Origin: Alishewanella jeotgali KCTC 22429 | Lineage (GTDB): Bacteria; Pseudomonadota; Gammaproteobacteria; Enterobacterales; Alteromonadaceae | Length of the DNA stretch: 59,657 nucleotides | NCBI RefSeq assembly: GCF_000245735.1 | Contig: NZ_AHTH01000050.1 | Location: 1 to 59,657, forward strand | Reading direction: 5' to 3' | Part shown: positions 25,349 through 33,726 of the stretch, one piece after another | Layout: every line of letters begins with the position of its first letter | How positions within the stretch are numbered: position 1 is the first letter of the stretch | Notes under the pieces: generated by a model | Databases searched by the model: none | Told to the model about the DNA's origin: nothing | Seen by the model: the letters and a program-made list of their open reading frames with translations, nothing else | Translations under genes and position numbers: made by a program

Positions 25349-25557
25349 TACTCATGCTCCTGCTGGCAGCTAACACAGCGCACGGCAGTAGGCACAATAG
25401 CCAGCCGCTGGTTGGGTATTTGGATGCCACAGCTAATACAATAGCGGCCTGTTTCATCCTGGCGCGGGGTTTCGGTTGGGCGATTAAGCGCGTGCTTTAG
25501 CGCCTGATCGCGTTGGCGCTGCTCTAGCTCGGCAGCTCTATCAAACATATCGGGCAC
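25348..25557 (-). CDS. TraR/DksA-type C4 zinc-finger protein
   Basis: A 69-aa protein with CISCGIQIPNQRL...RCVSCQQEHE near the C-terminus: two CxxC pairs spaced as in the TraR/DksA zinc finger. Phage TraR-like proteins bind the RNA polymerase secondary channel and alter promoter use. It shares a base with the DUF2730 gene. The position is the usual one for Mu-like phages. Confidence 0.88.
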   Translation of the reverse strand: MPDMFDRAAELEQRQRDQALKHALNRPTETPRQDETGRYCISCGIQIPNQRLAIVPTAVRCVSCQQEHE

Positions 25558-25559
25558 GG

Positions 25560-25781
25560 CTAATCCTTAGCAGAGGTATTTACCAGCTTAATGATCACGG
25601 ATTGCTCGGCTTTTAAGGCGGCAACAATTTGATCGTCAATGTCGGTATCGGTTTGTTTAGCTGCGCGTTCGGCGGCAGCAATAACGTTTTTTACCAGCAA
25701 TTCGGCGGCATACTTAACGGCCATGTGCATTACGATGGCCTTGGCGGCTTTACCGGCGATGCTGAGCAGTTTGCTAACCAT
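25560..25781 (-). CDS. Small helical protein, unknown (lysis region)
   Basis: A 73-aa protein with an amphipathic or weakly hydrophobic N-terminal half (KLLSIAGKAAKAIVMHMAVK) and a charged C-terminal half. It lies between the endolysin gene and the TraR-like gene. A holin-type role is conceivable because no other holin is apparent, but the hydrophobicity is marginal and no family is recognised. Confidence 0.6.
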   Translation of the reverse strand: MVSKLLSIAGKAAKAIVMHMAVKYAAELLVKNVIAAAERAAKQTDTDIDDQIVAALKAEQSVIIKLVNTSAKD

Positions 25782-25783
25782 GG

Positions 25784-26038
25784 TTAGATCCCTAAGATGT
25801 CGCGCAGGCGTTGGTTTTGGCGTAGCGCTTCGCCAATGCTGGGCGGTGGGTTAATGGCGCGCTGTATTTCAACAGGGGTGACGCTATGCCAGCCGCGTTC
25901 GAATTGGCTTTGCATGGTGGCGTCGTGGCTGTGTAGCGGTGGGGCACTGATTTTGGTACCGGCTTTGTGGGCCAGTATTTCGGCTTCCAGCCGGCGCTCG
26001 ATGCCGTGCTTAAAACTCCAGTCCCAGTTGCGACCCAT
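25784..26038 (-). CDS. Small phage protein after endolysin, unknown
   Basis: An 84-aa soluble basic/helical protein (MGRNWDWSFKHGIERRLEAE...IGEALRQNQRLRDILGI). It overlaps the endolysin gene by one base and is followed after 2 bp by the 73-aa gene, so it belongs to the lysis cluster. I recognise no domain. Confidence 0.6.
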   Translation of the reverse strand: MGRNWDWSFKHGIERRLEAEILAHKAGTKISAPPLHSHDATMQSQFERGWHSVTPVEIQRAINPPPSIGEALRQNQRLRDILGI

Positions 26039-26589
26039 CAGGCGGCCCTCGACCCGCTAAAAGCGGCATAGCCAACTTGCCAGCAGGCGTCGGTGAGGTC
26101 GCGCAGACGATTAAACCAGCCTTCAATAAACACGGCTTGCGCTGGATCTCTAGCCTGAATGCGTGCGTATAGCCTTGCCCGGCGTAAAACGTAACGGGCA
26201 ATAAGCCATTCGGTGTCGGCCTGTCTGGCGGCCAGTAAGGTTTTAGGGCCAATGATGCCGTCGACTTTGGCACCAAGTACTTCTTGCAGTAGCCTGGCGG
26301 CGGTAACGGTGCCGTGCTGCACAGCGCCGTCGAAGACAGCCAGGGCGATGCCGGTTGGGAGTTCGTGGCTGCGTACAGCACGCCAGTAATCACGGTGATA
26401 CAGAAAAGCAGCACGCTGCTCAGTAAGGTTAGCAATGTCCTCATGCGGGTAGGCCCTTTTTGATATACCAAAATTGGTTTCACCGCCCGGATCGCTCGGG
26501 TGCTGCACATAGCCACCTTCTTTTGCTAGCACAAAGGCAACGGCGTGCTGAAAGTCATGGCTGTAGGTGTTAAGTGTGGGTGCTGGCAT
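26038..26589 (-). CDS. Endolysin, glycoside hydrolase family 108
   Basis: A 183-aa muramidase-type lysin. The N-terminal motif VLAKEGGYVQHPSDPGGETNFGIS contains the catalytic Glu of the EGGY signature of GH108. The C-terminal part (VFDGAVQHGTVTAARLLQEV...VDGIIGPKTL) is the peptidoglycan-binding type domain of the same family. It degrades the cell wall at the end of infection. It leads the lysis/packaging cluster after the 193-aa moron. Confidence 0.92.
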   Translation of the reverse strand: MPAPTLNTYSHDFQHAVAFVLAKEGGYVQHPSDPGGETNFGISKRAYPHEDIANLTEQRAAFLYHRDYWRAVRSHELPTGIALAVFDGAVQHGTVTAARLLQEVLGAKVDGIIGPKTLLAARQADTEWLIARYVLRRARLYARIQARDPAQAVFIEGWFNRLRDLTDACWQVGYAAFSGSRAA

Positions 26590-26664
26590 GGTGCGATACG
26601 GACAGTAACTTGGGTACTGTCAGTATCGCTAAGGGGTGGTTGGTAGCTGGATTAAAGGGTTTTG

Positions 26665-27246
26665 CTAATTAATTGGATAGTCGACTGCGCGGAGTTCATT
26701 TACCAGGTTAGTATTATTTAGCTCTACCTTGTGGCTAAATGCCAGCGCTTTAGACGGTACACTCTGCAGCCAAATGTATTTCTCGTCGTTACCAATTACT
26801 TTTCTGGAGCCTTTGGAGAAAATTATCACGTCTGCAAAGCGCTTAGACTTAAAGCTAAACTCTCCGTTTTTATCAGTAACCAGAGTAGCCAGCGGCTGAT
26901 ATTTTGGGTTGTCCCAGATCAATGCTTCGAAGCTACACGCTTTATAGATATCGTCCATTTCTTGCCAATCTGGTACGCGGTTAGGGCCTTCCCTTAAGCG
27001 CCGTAAGTCCATCTGGTCTTTCTCTGCGCTGGTTAAGCCTATGCCACAATTTTGATTTAATCGGAAAGTCGACTGTTCGCGCCATACTTTAAGAAACTCG
27101 TTCCGGTCATAGGCTCGTACCTCTGTAAGTGGCATATTTACGGTTTCGCGGCTATTGGTAACCACGTAAACAGAGCCATTAACGGTAACGGGCACTAAGT
27201 AAAAGCCGGCCACTAAAGCAACAATCGCAAGTAATATCCATTTCAT
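26665..27246 (-). CDS. Accessory membrane-anchored protein, first late gene
   Basis: A 193-aa protein with an N-terminal signal/anchor (MKWILLAIVALVAGFYLVPV) and a periplasmic domain. That domain has a beta-sandwich pattern like carboxypeptidase regulatory domains (MPLTEVRAYD..., ATLVTDKNGEFSF, ADVIIFSKG). Two cysteines are visible. It has a good ribosome-binding site (AAGGA, 6 nt) and follows a terminator that closes the early/middle region. A role in superinfection exclusion or lysogenic conversion is possible but not shown. No family was assigned. Confidence 0.65.
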   Translation of the reverse strand: MKWILLAIVALVAGFYLVPVTVNGSVYVVTNSRETVNMPLTEVRAYDRNEFLKVWREQSTFRLNQNCGIGLTSAEKDQMDLRRLREGPNRVPDWQEMDDIYKACSFEALIWDNPKYQPLATLVTDKNGEFSFKSKRFADVIIFSKGSRKVIGNDEKYIWLQSVPSKALAFSHKVELNNTNLVNELRAVDYPIN

Positions 27247-27300
27247 AGTAAGTCCTTTTTAAGTAAATTCTGGGAAAGCTTAGCGTTATTTGCCAGAAAT

Positions 27301-27324
27301 AAAAAGCCCCGACTAGCGAGGCTT
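27301..27324 (-). terminator. Terminator at the end of the early/middle region
   Basis: On the minus strand AGCCTCG...CGGGGCT (one G-T pair) forms a 7-bp stem with a 5-nt loop, followed by TTTTTA. It lies 28 bp beyond the stop of the AAA ATPase gene and separates early/middle from late transcription. Confidence 0.75.
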
Positions 27325-27351
27325 ACAACGGTTACAAGTGCTACAACTGGC

Positions 27352-28278
27352 TTAATGCGCGGGGCTTGTAGCGCTGGTAGCAGTTGGATCTGGCATTAGC
27401 TGATAGGTGTAAACGCCTTTAACTTTGCTGCTTTGCCAGTGTTTACCTTCGCCGGCGTCCAGTTTATTGCGGGCGGTTTTGTCGTCTTGCTCGTAGCCCA
27501 GCTGTTCCAGCAAGGCTTTTTTGTTAATGCCGGGTTGGTCGGCGATAGCGGCTTTAGCCTGGGTGATAAAGTCCAGTTCGTCGGCGTTCAGGCGGGCGGT
27601 TTCTACGTCGATCCCCTGCAGCTGTAAATCGGCTGTGCGAACACTAAAGGCGCACTCGGTAATGGCGGCGCGCTCCTTGGTTGGGGTAAGCACAAAGGCG
27701 ATTTCGCCTGGTGCGGCATCGACTTTTTTTAGCCGGTACATATTGTCTACCGAGTTGCGGATATTGTTGCTGCCCTGGTAGTTCTTGCCGTCTTTATTGG
27801 CATGCGACAGGATCATGATGGTGGCGCCGGCTTCGCGCAGGTTCATAAACTTATCCATGATGGCCATGGCGCGGGCGTCGTGCATTACGTCGCCAAAGTT
27901 GCGCAGGCTGTCTACCAGGATCAGGGTGTTGGCGTAGGTGGTGCCGCTGGCTTTGGCGTCCAGGGCGTCAAGCATTTCAGGGGCTGACATCACGCTTTTG
28001 CTGCGCTGCACGTAGTAGATATTGCGATTGCTGATTAGCTTTTCTTGTACGCCACGGTCTTTTAGCACGTTTAGCGGGTTGTCGTAGTCCAGGTAAATTA
28101 CTTTCTGGTAGCCGCTGCAGGCTTTGGCCACGGCAAAGGCCAGCCAGCTTTTACCCATACCGCCGTCGGCATAGACCAGGGTAATCATATTTTTAGCCAG
28201 AAAGCCTGGGATCAGGAATTCGGTTTGGCGTTCAAAGTCGCTGGGGCGCAGTGCCTGGCTGAATAAAAAGTCGAACAT
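27352..28278 (-). CDS. RecA/RepA-like AAA ATPase
   Basis: A 308-aa ATPase of the AAA_25 / RepA-like type: Walker A YADGGMGKSWLAFAVAKA at about residue 35, Walker B TLILVDSLRNFGD near 125, then ILSHANKDGKNYQGSNNIRN (sensor-like). The C-terminal 80 residues look like a winged helix (INKKALLEQLGYEQDDKTAR). It may be a helicase-loader-like or DNA-handling ATPase. Mu itself has no counterpart at this position, between the Mor-like gene and the lysis genes. It could help replication or a defence-related function (inference). Confidence 0.82.
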   Translation of the reverse strand: MFDFLFSQALRPSDFERQTEFLIPGFLAKNMITLVYADGGMGKSWLAFAVAKACSGYQKVIYLDYDNPLNVLKDRGVQEKLISNRNIYYVQRSKSVMSAPEMLDALDAKASGTTYANTLILVDSLRNFGDVMHDARAMAIMDKFMNLREAGATIMILSHANKDGKNYQGSNNIRNSVDNMYRLKKVDAAPGEIAFVLTPTKERAAITECAFSVRTADLQLQGIDVETARLNADELDFITQAKAAIADQPGINKKALLEQLGYEQDDKTARNKLDAGEGKHWQSSKVKGVYTYQLMPDPTATSATSPAH

Positions 28279-28287
28279 GGTTTTTCC

Positions 28288-28707
28288 TTAAAACAGTTTG
28301 AATTGGCGCCGGGCGCGCTCGATTTGGGTTTGCTCTTTGATGATGCTGTAAATTTGCATATCGGTTAGGCGGTGGCTCTCTGCCAGGCTGCGAATACTGG
28401 CGCCCTTGTTATGGGCGTTGTAAATGGCGATATTGCGCAGCAGTGTTTTCAGCCTGTCGTTGCGCGGTATATAGGTTTGGATCCCACCAAGGTAGTGAGC
28501 CAGCTCAATTACCAGACGCTGTGCCAGGTTCTCTGGCTGTTTAACATGGCCCTTTAGCTCAGATTCAAACAATGCCATTAGCGACTGCAGCTGGGCTGGG
28601 ATGCGGTTAATTGCATCGCTGCGCTGCTCTGGTGGCAGCTGTTCCAGGTCGATTAGCAGCTGCTGTAAATCGTCGTCGGCAAAGGCATCCAGTTGCTGTT
28701 CAGTCAT
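28288..28707 (-). CDS. Mor/C-type transcription activator
   Basis: A 139-aa protein with the Mor family signature: a helical N-terminal dimerisation part, the beta segment LAHYLGGIQTYIPRND, then the helix-turn-helix IAIYNAHNKGASIRSLAESHRLTDMQIYSIIKE. Mor/C proteins activate middle or late promoters of Mu-like phages with host RNA polymerase. It overlaps the upstream zinc-ribbon gene by 8 bp and is the last regulator before the late genes. Confidence 0.93.
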   Translation of the reverse strand: MTEQQLDAFADDDLQQLLIDLEQLPPEQRSDAINRIPAQLQSLMALFESELKGHVKQPENLAQRLVIELAHYLGGIQTYIPRNDRLKTLLRNIAIYNAHNKGASIRSLAESHRLTDMQIYSIIKEQTQIERARRQFKLF

Positions 28708-29197
28708 TGTTAGGCACCTTGTTTACTTTTAACCCGTAGCGCTCCATTTGCTGTTGCCACTTTTGGCGCTCGTGTTCGTCGTTGGTGATTACCTGATTTT
28801 TAATTTCCACTGTGCTGTGGCCGTCGCGTTGTTGCTGCTCGGCGATTTGGCCCAGGCGGGCCGTTAGCACTTTTTTCAGGTAGTTGTGGTTGGTCAGTTG
28901 CTTGCCAGTGCCGTTGATGCGGCTTTGTTGCAGGCTTGCCACCGCTTGCTCCAGCGCGTCGGCCAGCGCGGGCAGGTTACTGGTTAAGGCCAGTGTTTCC
29001 TGCACCAGCGTTAGCGCTTTAGTGTTGCTTAAGTCCTGCTTGGCAGGGCGAAACATGGCCAGATACGCGACCATATTGCCGCCCAGTTTGTAGTTCATGC
29101 GGGCGAACTGGCCGAGTAACTGGCGGCCCGCTTCATCGGCCACCAGCTGATCCAGGTGGATATTGGAATGGCAAACAGGGCAGCGGCTTAACTTCAT
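28700..29197 (-). CDS. Early-region zinc-ribbon protein, unknown
   Basis: A 165-aa protein beginning with one CxxC knuckle (RCPVCHSNIHLDQL) and continuing as a helical, Gln/Leu-rich protein with a basic C-terminus. It is flanked by GemA and Mor-like genes with 4-8-bp overlaps, the place where B3-like phages carry a comparable protein. The function is not known. Confidence 0.7.
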   Translation of the reverse strand: MKLSRCPVCHSNIHLDQLVADEAGRQLLGQFARMNYKLGGNMVAYLAMFRPAKQDLSNTKALTLVQETLALTSNLPALADALEQAVASLQQSRINGTGKQLTNHNYLKKVLTARLGQIAEQQQRDGHSTVEIKNQVITNDEHERQKWQQQMERYGLKVNKVPNND

Positions 29198-29754
29198 AGC
29201 ATGGCCCCGTTAATGCGCTCCCATCGCTTTAGCAAATAGGCGTAGCTATCTTGCGGGTGTGGCTCATAGCCGCGCTTTTTCAGATCTTCAAACAGGCAGC
29301 GACGGGCCCAGCGCTTTAAGCTGTTTAGGGTTTTAGCGGCATCTTCACCACGTAGCCATTGCACTTCGTTAATGCCAGCGCCGCCGTTCTGTTGCGCTGT
29401 CATGCGTTGCACCCAGCTGTTAAGGGCGGTTTCGCTGCCGTCGTTAATAAAGCCAGCACGATGCATAAAGATCCAAATAGCGCGGATAGCACTGCGCTCG
29501 TCTTGCGGGCCTTGTTTTGAGCTGGGGCTTAAACGGCCTTTACCGGGCTTTTTAACCGGTTTAAAACCGAGTTTTTTAAAGGCTTCCAGCACGGTTTCCA
29601 GCTCGGGTATGGTCATATCCGTGCTGCTAGTTTTGCCGTTGCCATAGTGTGCCAGGTTGGCGCGGTAGCTTTCATCGTCCATACCCAGCTGAGTACGGGC
29701 GATATGGATTTTGGTGATTAAGCTGCGGCGCGGGTTAGGGTTGGTTGCTGTCAT
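29194..29754 (-). CDS. gemA: GemA-like regulatory protein, DUF1018 (Mu gp16)
   Basis: A 186-aa protein of the GemA/DUF1018 family: LITKIHIARTQLGMDDESYRANLA at the N-terminus, then SAIRAIWIFMHRAGFINDGS and ALNSWVQRMT. In Mu, GemA modulates host gene expression and DNA supercoiling during the early phase. Overlaps of 4 bp with both neighbours show it sits in a coupled operon. Confidence 0.92.
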   Translation of the reverse strand: MTATNPNPRRSLITKIHIARTQLGMDDESYRANLAHYGNGKTSSTDMTIPELETVLEAFKKLGFKPVKKPGKGRLSPSSKQGPQDERSAIRAIWIFMHRAGFINDGSETALNSWVQRMTAQQNGGAGINEVQWLRGEDAAKTLNSLKRWARRCLFEDLKKRGYEPHPQDSYAYLLKRWERINGAML

Positions 29755-30404
29755 TTTGCACCTGCCTTGGCTTTAAACTGGACAAAGCATTTACCGGCAA
29801 TTCGCCAGCGGCAGATATCTGGGTTAACAGGATTCGTAATAGCTTTGGCTAGTTCCGGTTTAAACTTCACACACTTTTTACAGGTGTCGCGGGTTCCAAA
29901 ACCATCAGTGATCCCTTCACAAATTTGCTCAGGGGGTTTATGTTGCGCTTGCAACTTAACATGCGTGCATACCCTTTTAACTCGTGTAATAAGCTCTTGT
30001 TGTGCCTGCTGTACTGTAAGCATCCCGCCATGTGCAGCAAAGAAATCGCCTATCTCACTAATAAGCAAGAGCTCAGTTGCCTGATAAAACTCATTGCTCT
30101 GCTCTATGTAGTGTTTAAGCGCTTGCACTACTGAATCACCTATCTTGCCAATACCATGCTGTTGGCACAGTTCGTTAAGCTCGACTATTAGGGCTGTATT
30201 ACGTTTGTGGGCGCTCTCAATCAGCTCAGCATGTTCCTGGAAAACTTTTTCAACGATAAATCTACCAGCACCCACACCGTCAACTCTCCCAAAAGCGTGA
30301 TGCCAATGGGCTGAGTCATATTCACATTCAGCTTTGATATCCTTTTCTGCTTTAATCCGTTCGTCAAAAGCTTGAAGCAAGAGCTGTAGCAATTGTTCTT
30401 TCAT
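29751..30404 (-). CDS. Early phage protein with C-terminal Cys cluster, unknown
   Basis: A 217-aa helical protein. The C-terminal 60 residues contain about five Cys (CEG, CKKCVKF, CRWR, KCF) that could bind a metal. It overlaps the gemA gene by 4 bp. The DNA is more AT-rich and codon use less GC-biased than neighbouring phage genes, suggesting recent exchange. No family is recognised. Confidence 0.65.
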   Translation of the reverse strand: MKEQLLQLLLQAFDERIKAEKDIKAECEYDSAHWHHAFGRVDGVGAGRFIVEKVFQEHAELIESAHKRNTALIVELNELCQQHGIGKIGDSVVQALKHYIEQSNEFYQATELLLISEIGDFFAAHGGMLTVQQAQQELITRVKRVCTHVKLQAQHKPPEQICEGITDGFGTRDTCKKCVKFKPELAKAITNPVNPDICRWRIAGKCFVQFKAKAGAK

Positions 30405-30474
30405 ATCATCCTCGGCTGCTCATCAGTACCGGTGAACCACCACCGGCAGACGCCCGCTACTGCTGGGCGTTTCG

Positions 30475-30750
30475 CTATGGGTTTAAGCTGTCTTTAAGTT
30501 GCTGCGATGCTTTAAACACTGCTTTAACGCAGGCTGGTTGGTGCGTTGGTTCGCCGCTTACCGGATGCTTGCCAGTTCGTGCGGCTGCATGGCGCGGGCT
30601 AAAGGTGCCAAAGCCCTGAATCGTTACATTGCTGCCGGCCTGCAGTTGCTGGGTGATGATGTTCAGCATGGTATTAACCGCGCGCTCGGCCCCGGCTCTG
30701 GTTAAACTGGCCTGCACGGCCAGTTCGTTAATTAACTGCGATTTATTCAT
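30475..30750 (-). CDS. HU-family DNA-binding protein
   Basis: A 91-aa HU-like protein: MNKSQLINELAVQASLTRAG, NVTIQGFGTFSPRHAAARTG with the HU signature, then KAVFKASQQLKDSLN. In phage Mu, host HU helps form the transpososome; this phage carries its own copy in the early region. It lies 3 bp upstream of nothing else coupled and about 70 bp before the 217-aa gene. Confidence 0.92.
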   Translation of the reverse strand: MNKSQLINELAVQASLTRAGAERAVNTMLNIITQQLQAGSNVTIQGFGTFSPRHAAARTGKHPVSGEPTHQPACVKAVFKASQQLKDSLNP

Positions 30751-30753
30751 GGC

Positions 30754-31227
30754 TTAGTCCTCGTCTATCCAAAGGTCAGGGTTTTGGGTGATTACCAGCT
30801 GCACCTGAGTGCGCGGGCGGCCAACCTGAAATGAGCCAAGCCAAATTGCGTGGTGGCTGTCGCCGTGTTCGTCCATTTCGGCCAGAGTGTCGCGTACCAT
30901 TTGGCTGAGGGTTGGCGACTCGTGGGCCAGCAGTACCAGGCGGTCGTTTTCGTACTCGGCATCCACTAGCGGCACTTCGGGCACGACTTCGGCTTTCACG
31001 GTGCCGGCTATCCAGTTTTCTAGCACCCGTTCATCGGATTGATTCAATTCCATCTGCTTTTCCTCAATGTGGTTGTGAGGTTGGGGGCCGCCCAGCACCC
31101 AGTGCAGGGCGTCATAGACGCCTTGCTCGTAGGTTTTAGTTGGGTTGTTGGTCCCGTACTTTTCTTCCAGGCTGATGGCTACTGCCATTTCGACCTGGAT
31201 TAGCTCTTCTGAGCGGGCGATGCTCAT
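30754..31227 (-). CDS. Early phage protein, unknown
   Basis: A 157-aa acidic protein; the visible parts are helix (EELIQVEMAVAISLEEKYG), a linker, then mixed (TLAEMDEHGDSHHAIWLGSF). No family is recognised. It overlaps the DUF3164 gene by 4 bp and precedes the HU gene by 3 bp, so it is part of the early operon. Confidence 0.65.
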   Translation of the reverse strand: MSIARSEELIQVEMAVAISLEEKYGTNNPTKTYEQGVYDALHWVLGGPQPHNHIEEKQMELNQSDERVLENWIAGTVKAEVVPEVPLVDAEYENDRLVLLAHESPTLSQMVRDTLAEMDEHGDSHHAIWLGSFQVGRPRTQVQLVITQNPDLWIDED

Positions 31228-31853
31228 AACGCCACCGCCGCTAAGTCGAGAGGGATTTGTCTGTATTGGTCGGTGTCGCCAATGCGCTCATAAACGCGGA
31301 TATAAGCCTTACTACCGACCACCTGGATGGCTTCGCCAATGGCTGTCATGGCGGTGAGCCAGCGCGCGTCTTTGATATCCAGCCTGCGCAGGCCGAGGAT
31401 TTTGGCTGTGCTGATGTTGCCTTGCTTGTCGGCGTCGAAAGCGCTGTTAACGATGGCTTTTAACTCTGAGCTGGCACCGGCAGTCCAGTCTTTCAGGCAT
31501 TCGTCAATTAGTGCTTTGGCGGCTTGCAGGCGCTCGTCAAAGCGGATGTTTTCGCTAATGGCGCGCACAATTTTGTAGCTGCCATCGAAGGTATACAGGG
31601 TTAGGTTGCCCTTTTTTCCACCGACTTCGGCGTTGTACTCTTCGGCAGAGAGCTGCACAAAGGCCGCGATATCGGCAAACGCCTGCTGTTTAAAAGCCGC
31701 AAGCAAAGCGCTTAGCTCGTAAGACTTTGCGACCAGTTCTTTAACCAGTTCGTCGCGGGCGCGATCGATAGGTTTAATTTTGTCGACTGGAATTAACGCG
31801 CCTTTGGCGTCTTGCCAGTAACCGGCTGGAGTGGTGTTTTGGTTCAGGTTCAT
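31224..31853 (-). CDS. DUF3164 protein
   Basis: A 209-aa protein matching the DUF3164 pattern: GYWQDAKGALIPVDKIKPID at the N-terminus, FDGSYKIVRAISENIRFDER in the middle and RLDIKDARWLTAMTAI near the C-terminus. DUF3164 is a common early gene of Mu-like phages; the function is not known. It is coupled to the following gene by a 4-bp overlap. Confidence 0.9.
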   Translation of the reverse strand: MNLNQNTTPAGYWQDAKGALIPVDKIKPIDRARDELVKELVAKSYELSALLAAFKQQAFADIAAFVQLSAEEYNAEVGGKKGNLTLYTFDGSYKIVRAISENIRFDERLQAAKALIDECLKDWTAGASSELKAIVNSAFDADKQGNISTAKILGLRRLDIKDARWLTAMTAIGEAIQVVGSKAYIRVYERIGDTDQYRQIPLDLAAVAL

Positions 31854-31866
31854 GGTGGTTTCCTTT

Positions 31867-32094
31867 TTAATGCCAGTAAACCAGGCAGCTATCGACGTGG
31901 ACGAACCACGCCTGGCGCTGCTGGCCGTTAACGTTTTCAGTGAATGAGGCGGCCCGTTCCTGCAGCTGCGGGATGGGCCGGTCGATTTGAATTACTGCGC
32001 GGGATTTGCGCGAGGTTACCCGCAGTACCTGGCAGCCAAGGCCGCGCAGGTATAGCGGTACATTGCGTTGGTCGAGTTTGTTGGCTGGGTTCAT
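31867..32094 (-). CDS. Small early phage protein, unknown
   Basis: A 75-aa basic protein (MNPANKLDQRNVPLYLRGLG...). It overlaps the 104-aa HTH gene by 4 bp and precedes the DUF3164 gene by 13 bp. Coupling on the upstream side supports a genuine gene. No domain is recognised. Confidence 0.6.
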   Translation of the reverse strand: MNPANKLDQRNVPLYLRGLGCQVLRVTSRKSRAVIQIDRPIPQLQERAASFTENVNGQQRQAWFVHVDSCLVYWH

Positions 32095-32405
32095 GGTTTG
32101 TTGGCCTTATTTAATGGGCAGCTCTGACAGGCTTTCCAAAGCTTGATGCGCTGCGGGTTGGTTGCTGCAAAGGGCTTGGTTTGTTCGGTGGCACAGCGCT
32201 GTACTGTTATGCTACCCAGCACCGGGCAGATAACCCGCTCAGTGCTGTAGGCTTCGGTTACTTTTGCTGCGATGTTGCCGAGGTTGCCTGGGTACTTTTC
32301 GTTAAGTACCTGGCTTAACGTGGTTTTACTGATATTTAATTCAGCCTCCACTTTCCGGCGTCCTTGCTCGGTGACTTTCTGGCGCAATAAATCAAGCCAT
32401 TGCAT
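32091..32405 (-). CDS. HTH-type early protein
   Basis: A 104-aa protein. The N-terminal half has a helix-turn-helix pattern (EAELNISKTTLSQVLNEKYPG). The C-terminal half has two Cys pairs (RCATEQ...CQSC) and is basic. This layout recurs in early genes of Mu-like phages and suggests a small DNA-binding regulator. It overlaps the 200-aa gene by 14 bp. Confidence 0.7.
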   Translation of the reverse strand: MQWLDLLRQKVTEQGRRKVEAELNISKTTLSQVLNEKYPGNLGNIAAKVTEAYSTERVICPVLGSITVQRCATEQTKPFAATNPQRIKLWKACQSCPLNKANKP

Positions 32406-32994
32406 GGTTCAGCTCCCTCTGTTTCTTTTGGGTCTTTGGGTTGCGTACTGGTTTTGGCACCAGTGCTTTTAGGTTTTGGTCGTAAAGTTCGTTGGTGCGG
32501 GCAATGGGGTACTTGCGCCCGGTATTCTTTGCAAGGCGATAACGCACCTGGCTGCCGGTGCGCTGGGCCATTGGGGCTTTAAGTTGCAAGCCACGTTTGA
32601 TGATCACGTATTCGAAGCGCACTAAATCACTGATAAAGCGCTCTATGCTGCAGCGACTGCTTTCTGAGGCAGCCTCTAAATCTGAAATAGTGAACTCGCC
32701 CAAAAAGCGCATGGCCTGCCAGATTTTCTGGCGTTGGCTTTTAGGGCGAACTGCAGTTTGGTTTTTGCCTGGTAAGTGGGGCGTAGCACCCTGAACAGCC
32801 CGGTAAACCACGGGCTTAACGCCAACACTTACGGTTTCTATTGCCTTGAGTTCCTGCAGATGGCCAATGACCATCTGCGCGGATTTCAGGCTGACGTCCA
32901 TGTGAGTCGCCAGCTCGGCACTGCCGAAGTCTGGCTGACTTTTAATCCACTCCCAGGCGCGCTGGCTGAGTGTTTTGTTATTCATTTGGCGCAT
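32392..32994 (-). CDS. Early protein with two helix-turn-helix-like parts
   Basis: A 200-aa basic protein. Residues 10-60 (SQPDFGSAELATHMDVSLKSAQMVIGHL) and 90-130 (LGEFTISDLEAASESSRCSIERFIS) each look like a winged-helix motif. It may be a DNA-binding early regulator. It lies 9 bp downstream of the MuB-like gene and overlaps the next gene by 14 bp. Function is inferred from the fold pattern only. Confidence 0.7.
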   Translation of the reverse strand: MRQMNNKTLSQRAWEWIKSQPDFGSAELATHMDVSLKSAQMVIGHLQELKAIETVSVGVKPVVYRAVQGATPHLPGKNQTAVRPKSQRQKIWQAMRFLGEFTISDLEAASESSRCSIERFISDLVRFEYVIIKRGLQLKAPMAQRTGSQVRYRLAKNTGRKYPIARTNELYDQNLKALVPKPVRNPKTQKKQRELNHAMA

Positions 32995-33003
32995 TCCTAA
33001 CAG

Positions 33004-33711
33004 TTATTTCACGCTAGGAAAGAACGGCAGATCGCCCCAATGCTGGGCGCTGATGCGTTGCATTTCGTTGGAGCGGGCAAAGGCTTCAATAGCACTTAAA
33101 CCGGTGTGGATGCGCCGGAAATTGCCGGCAGAAGCTTGTAGCAGCTCAGCTAGAAGGTCTTGCTCGATAACCGTATCGGTTACCATTTCGCTGGCCATGG
33201 TGATGATGTCGTCCATGTCTGCCGGACGGAATTCCACGTGCTGAGAAATGCGGCTGTAAAGCTGCTCCAGGCGCTTTACCTTTTTCGGCAGCTGGTTGTA
33301 GCCGATCAGGATGATTGGCACATTTGCCAGGTCGTAGATATCGCGGATTGTTTCCAGAACGTCTTTGCGTTCGGCGATGTAGTCGCACTCGTCAATAAAT
33401 AGCGGTTTACCGGTAATGCTCAGCTCATGCACGATATAACGCAGCATATCGGCTTTGCGCTGGCGCTGATCTAATCCCAATTCTTGCGCCAGACGCTCCA
33501 GGAAAGTGCCCAAGGTGTCTGACATCATGCAGCGCACTAAAACGCCATCGGCTTGCACAAACAGCCAGCTGCCTGCGGTGGTTTTGCCTAGGCCAGCTAC
33601 GCCGGTAAACATACCAATAGCTGGTGTGCCGGATTGCGCGGCATCATTCAAAATTTGATAGGCATCGAATGCTGCTAATACGTTTTTAGTTTTGGCTACT
33701 ACAGTTTTCAT
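33004..33711 (-). CDS. MuB-like transposition ATPase
   Basis: A 235-aa AAA+ ATPase: Walker A GVAGLGKTTAGSW at about residue 37, Walker B KPLFIDECDYI near 103, sensor segment VPIILIGYNQLP. MuB-type proteins bind target DNA in an ATP-dependent manner, deliver it to MuA and underlie target immunity. The gene lies 15 bp downstream of the transposase gene, as in Mu. It lacks the N-terminal HTH of Mu B (312 aa), so it is the short form found in B3/D3112-like phages. Confidence 0.93.
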   Translation of the reverse strand: MKTVVAKTKNVLAAFDAYQILNDAAQSGTPAIGMFTGVAGLGKTTAGSWLFVQADGVLVRCMMSDTLGTFLERLAQELGLDQRQRKADMLRYIVHELSITGKPLFIDECDYIAERKDVLETIRDIYDLANVPIILIGYNQLPKKVKRLEQLYSRISQHVEFRPADMDDIITMASEMVTDTVIEQDLLAELLQASAGNFRRIHTGLSAIEAFARSNEMQRISAQHWGDLPFFPSVK

Positions 33712-33726
33712 AGGGGTGTATCTCCG

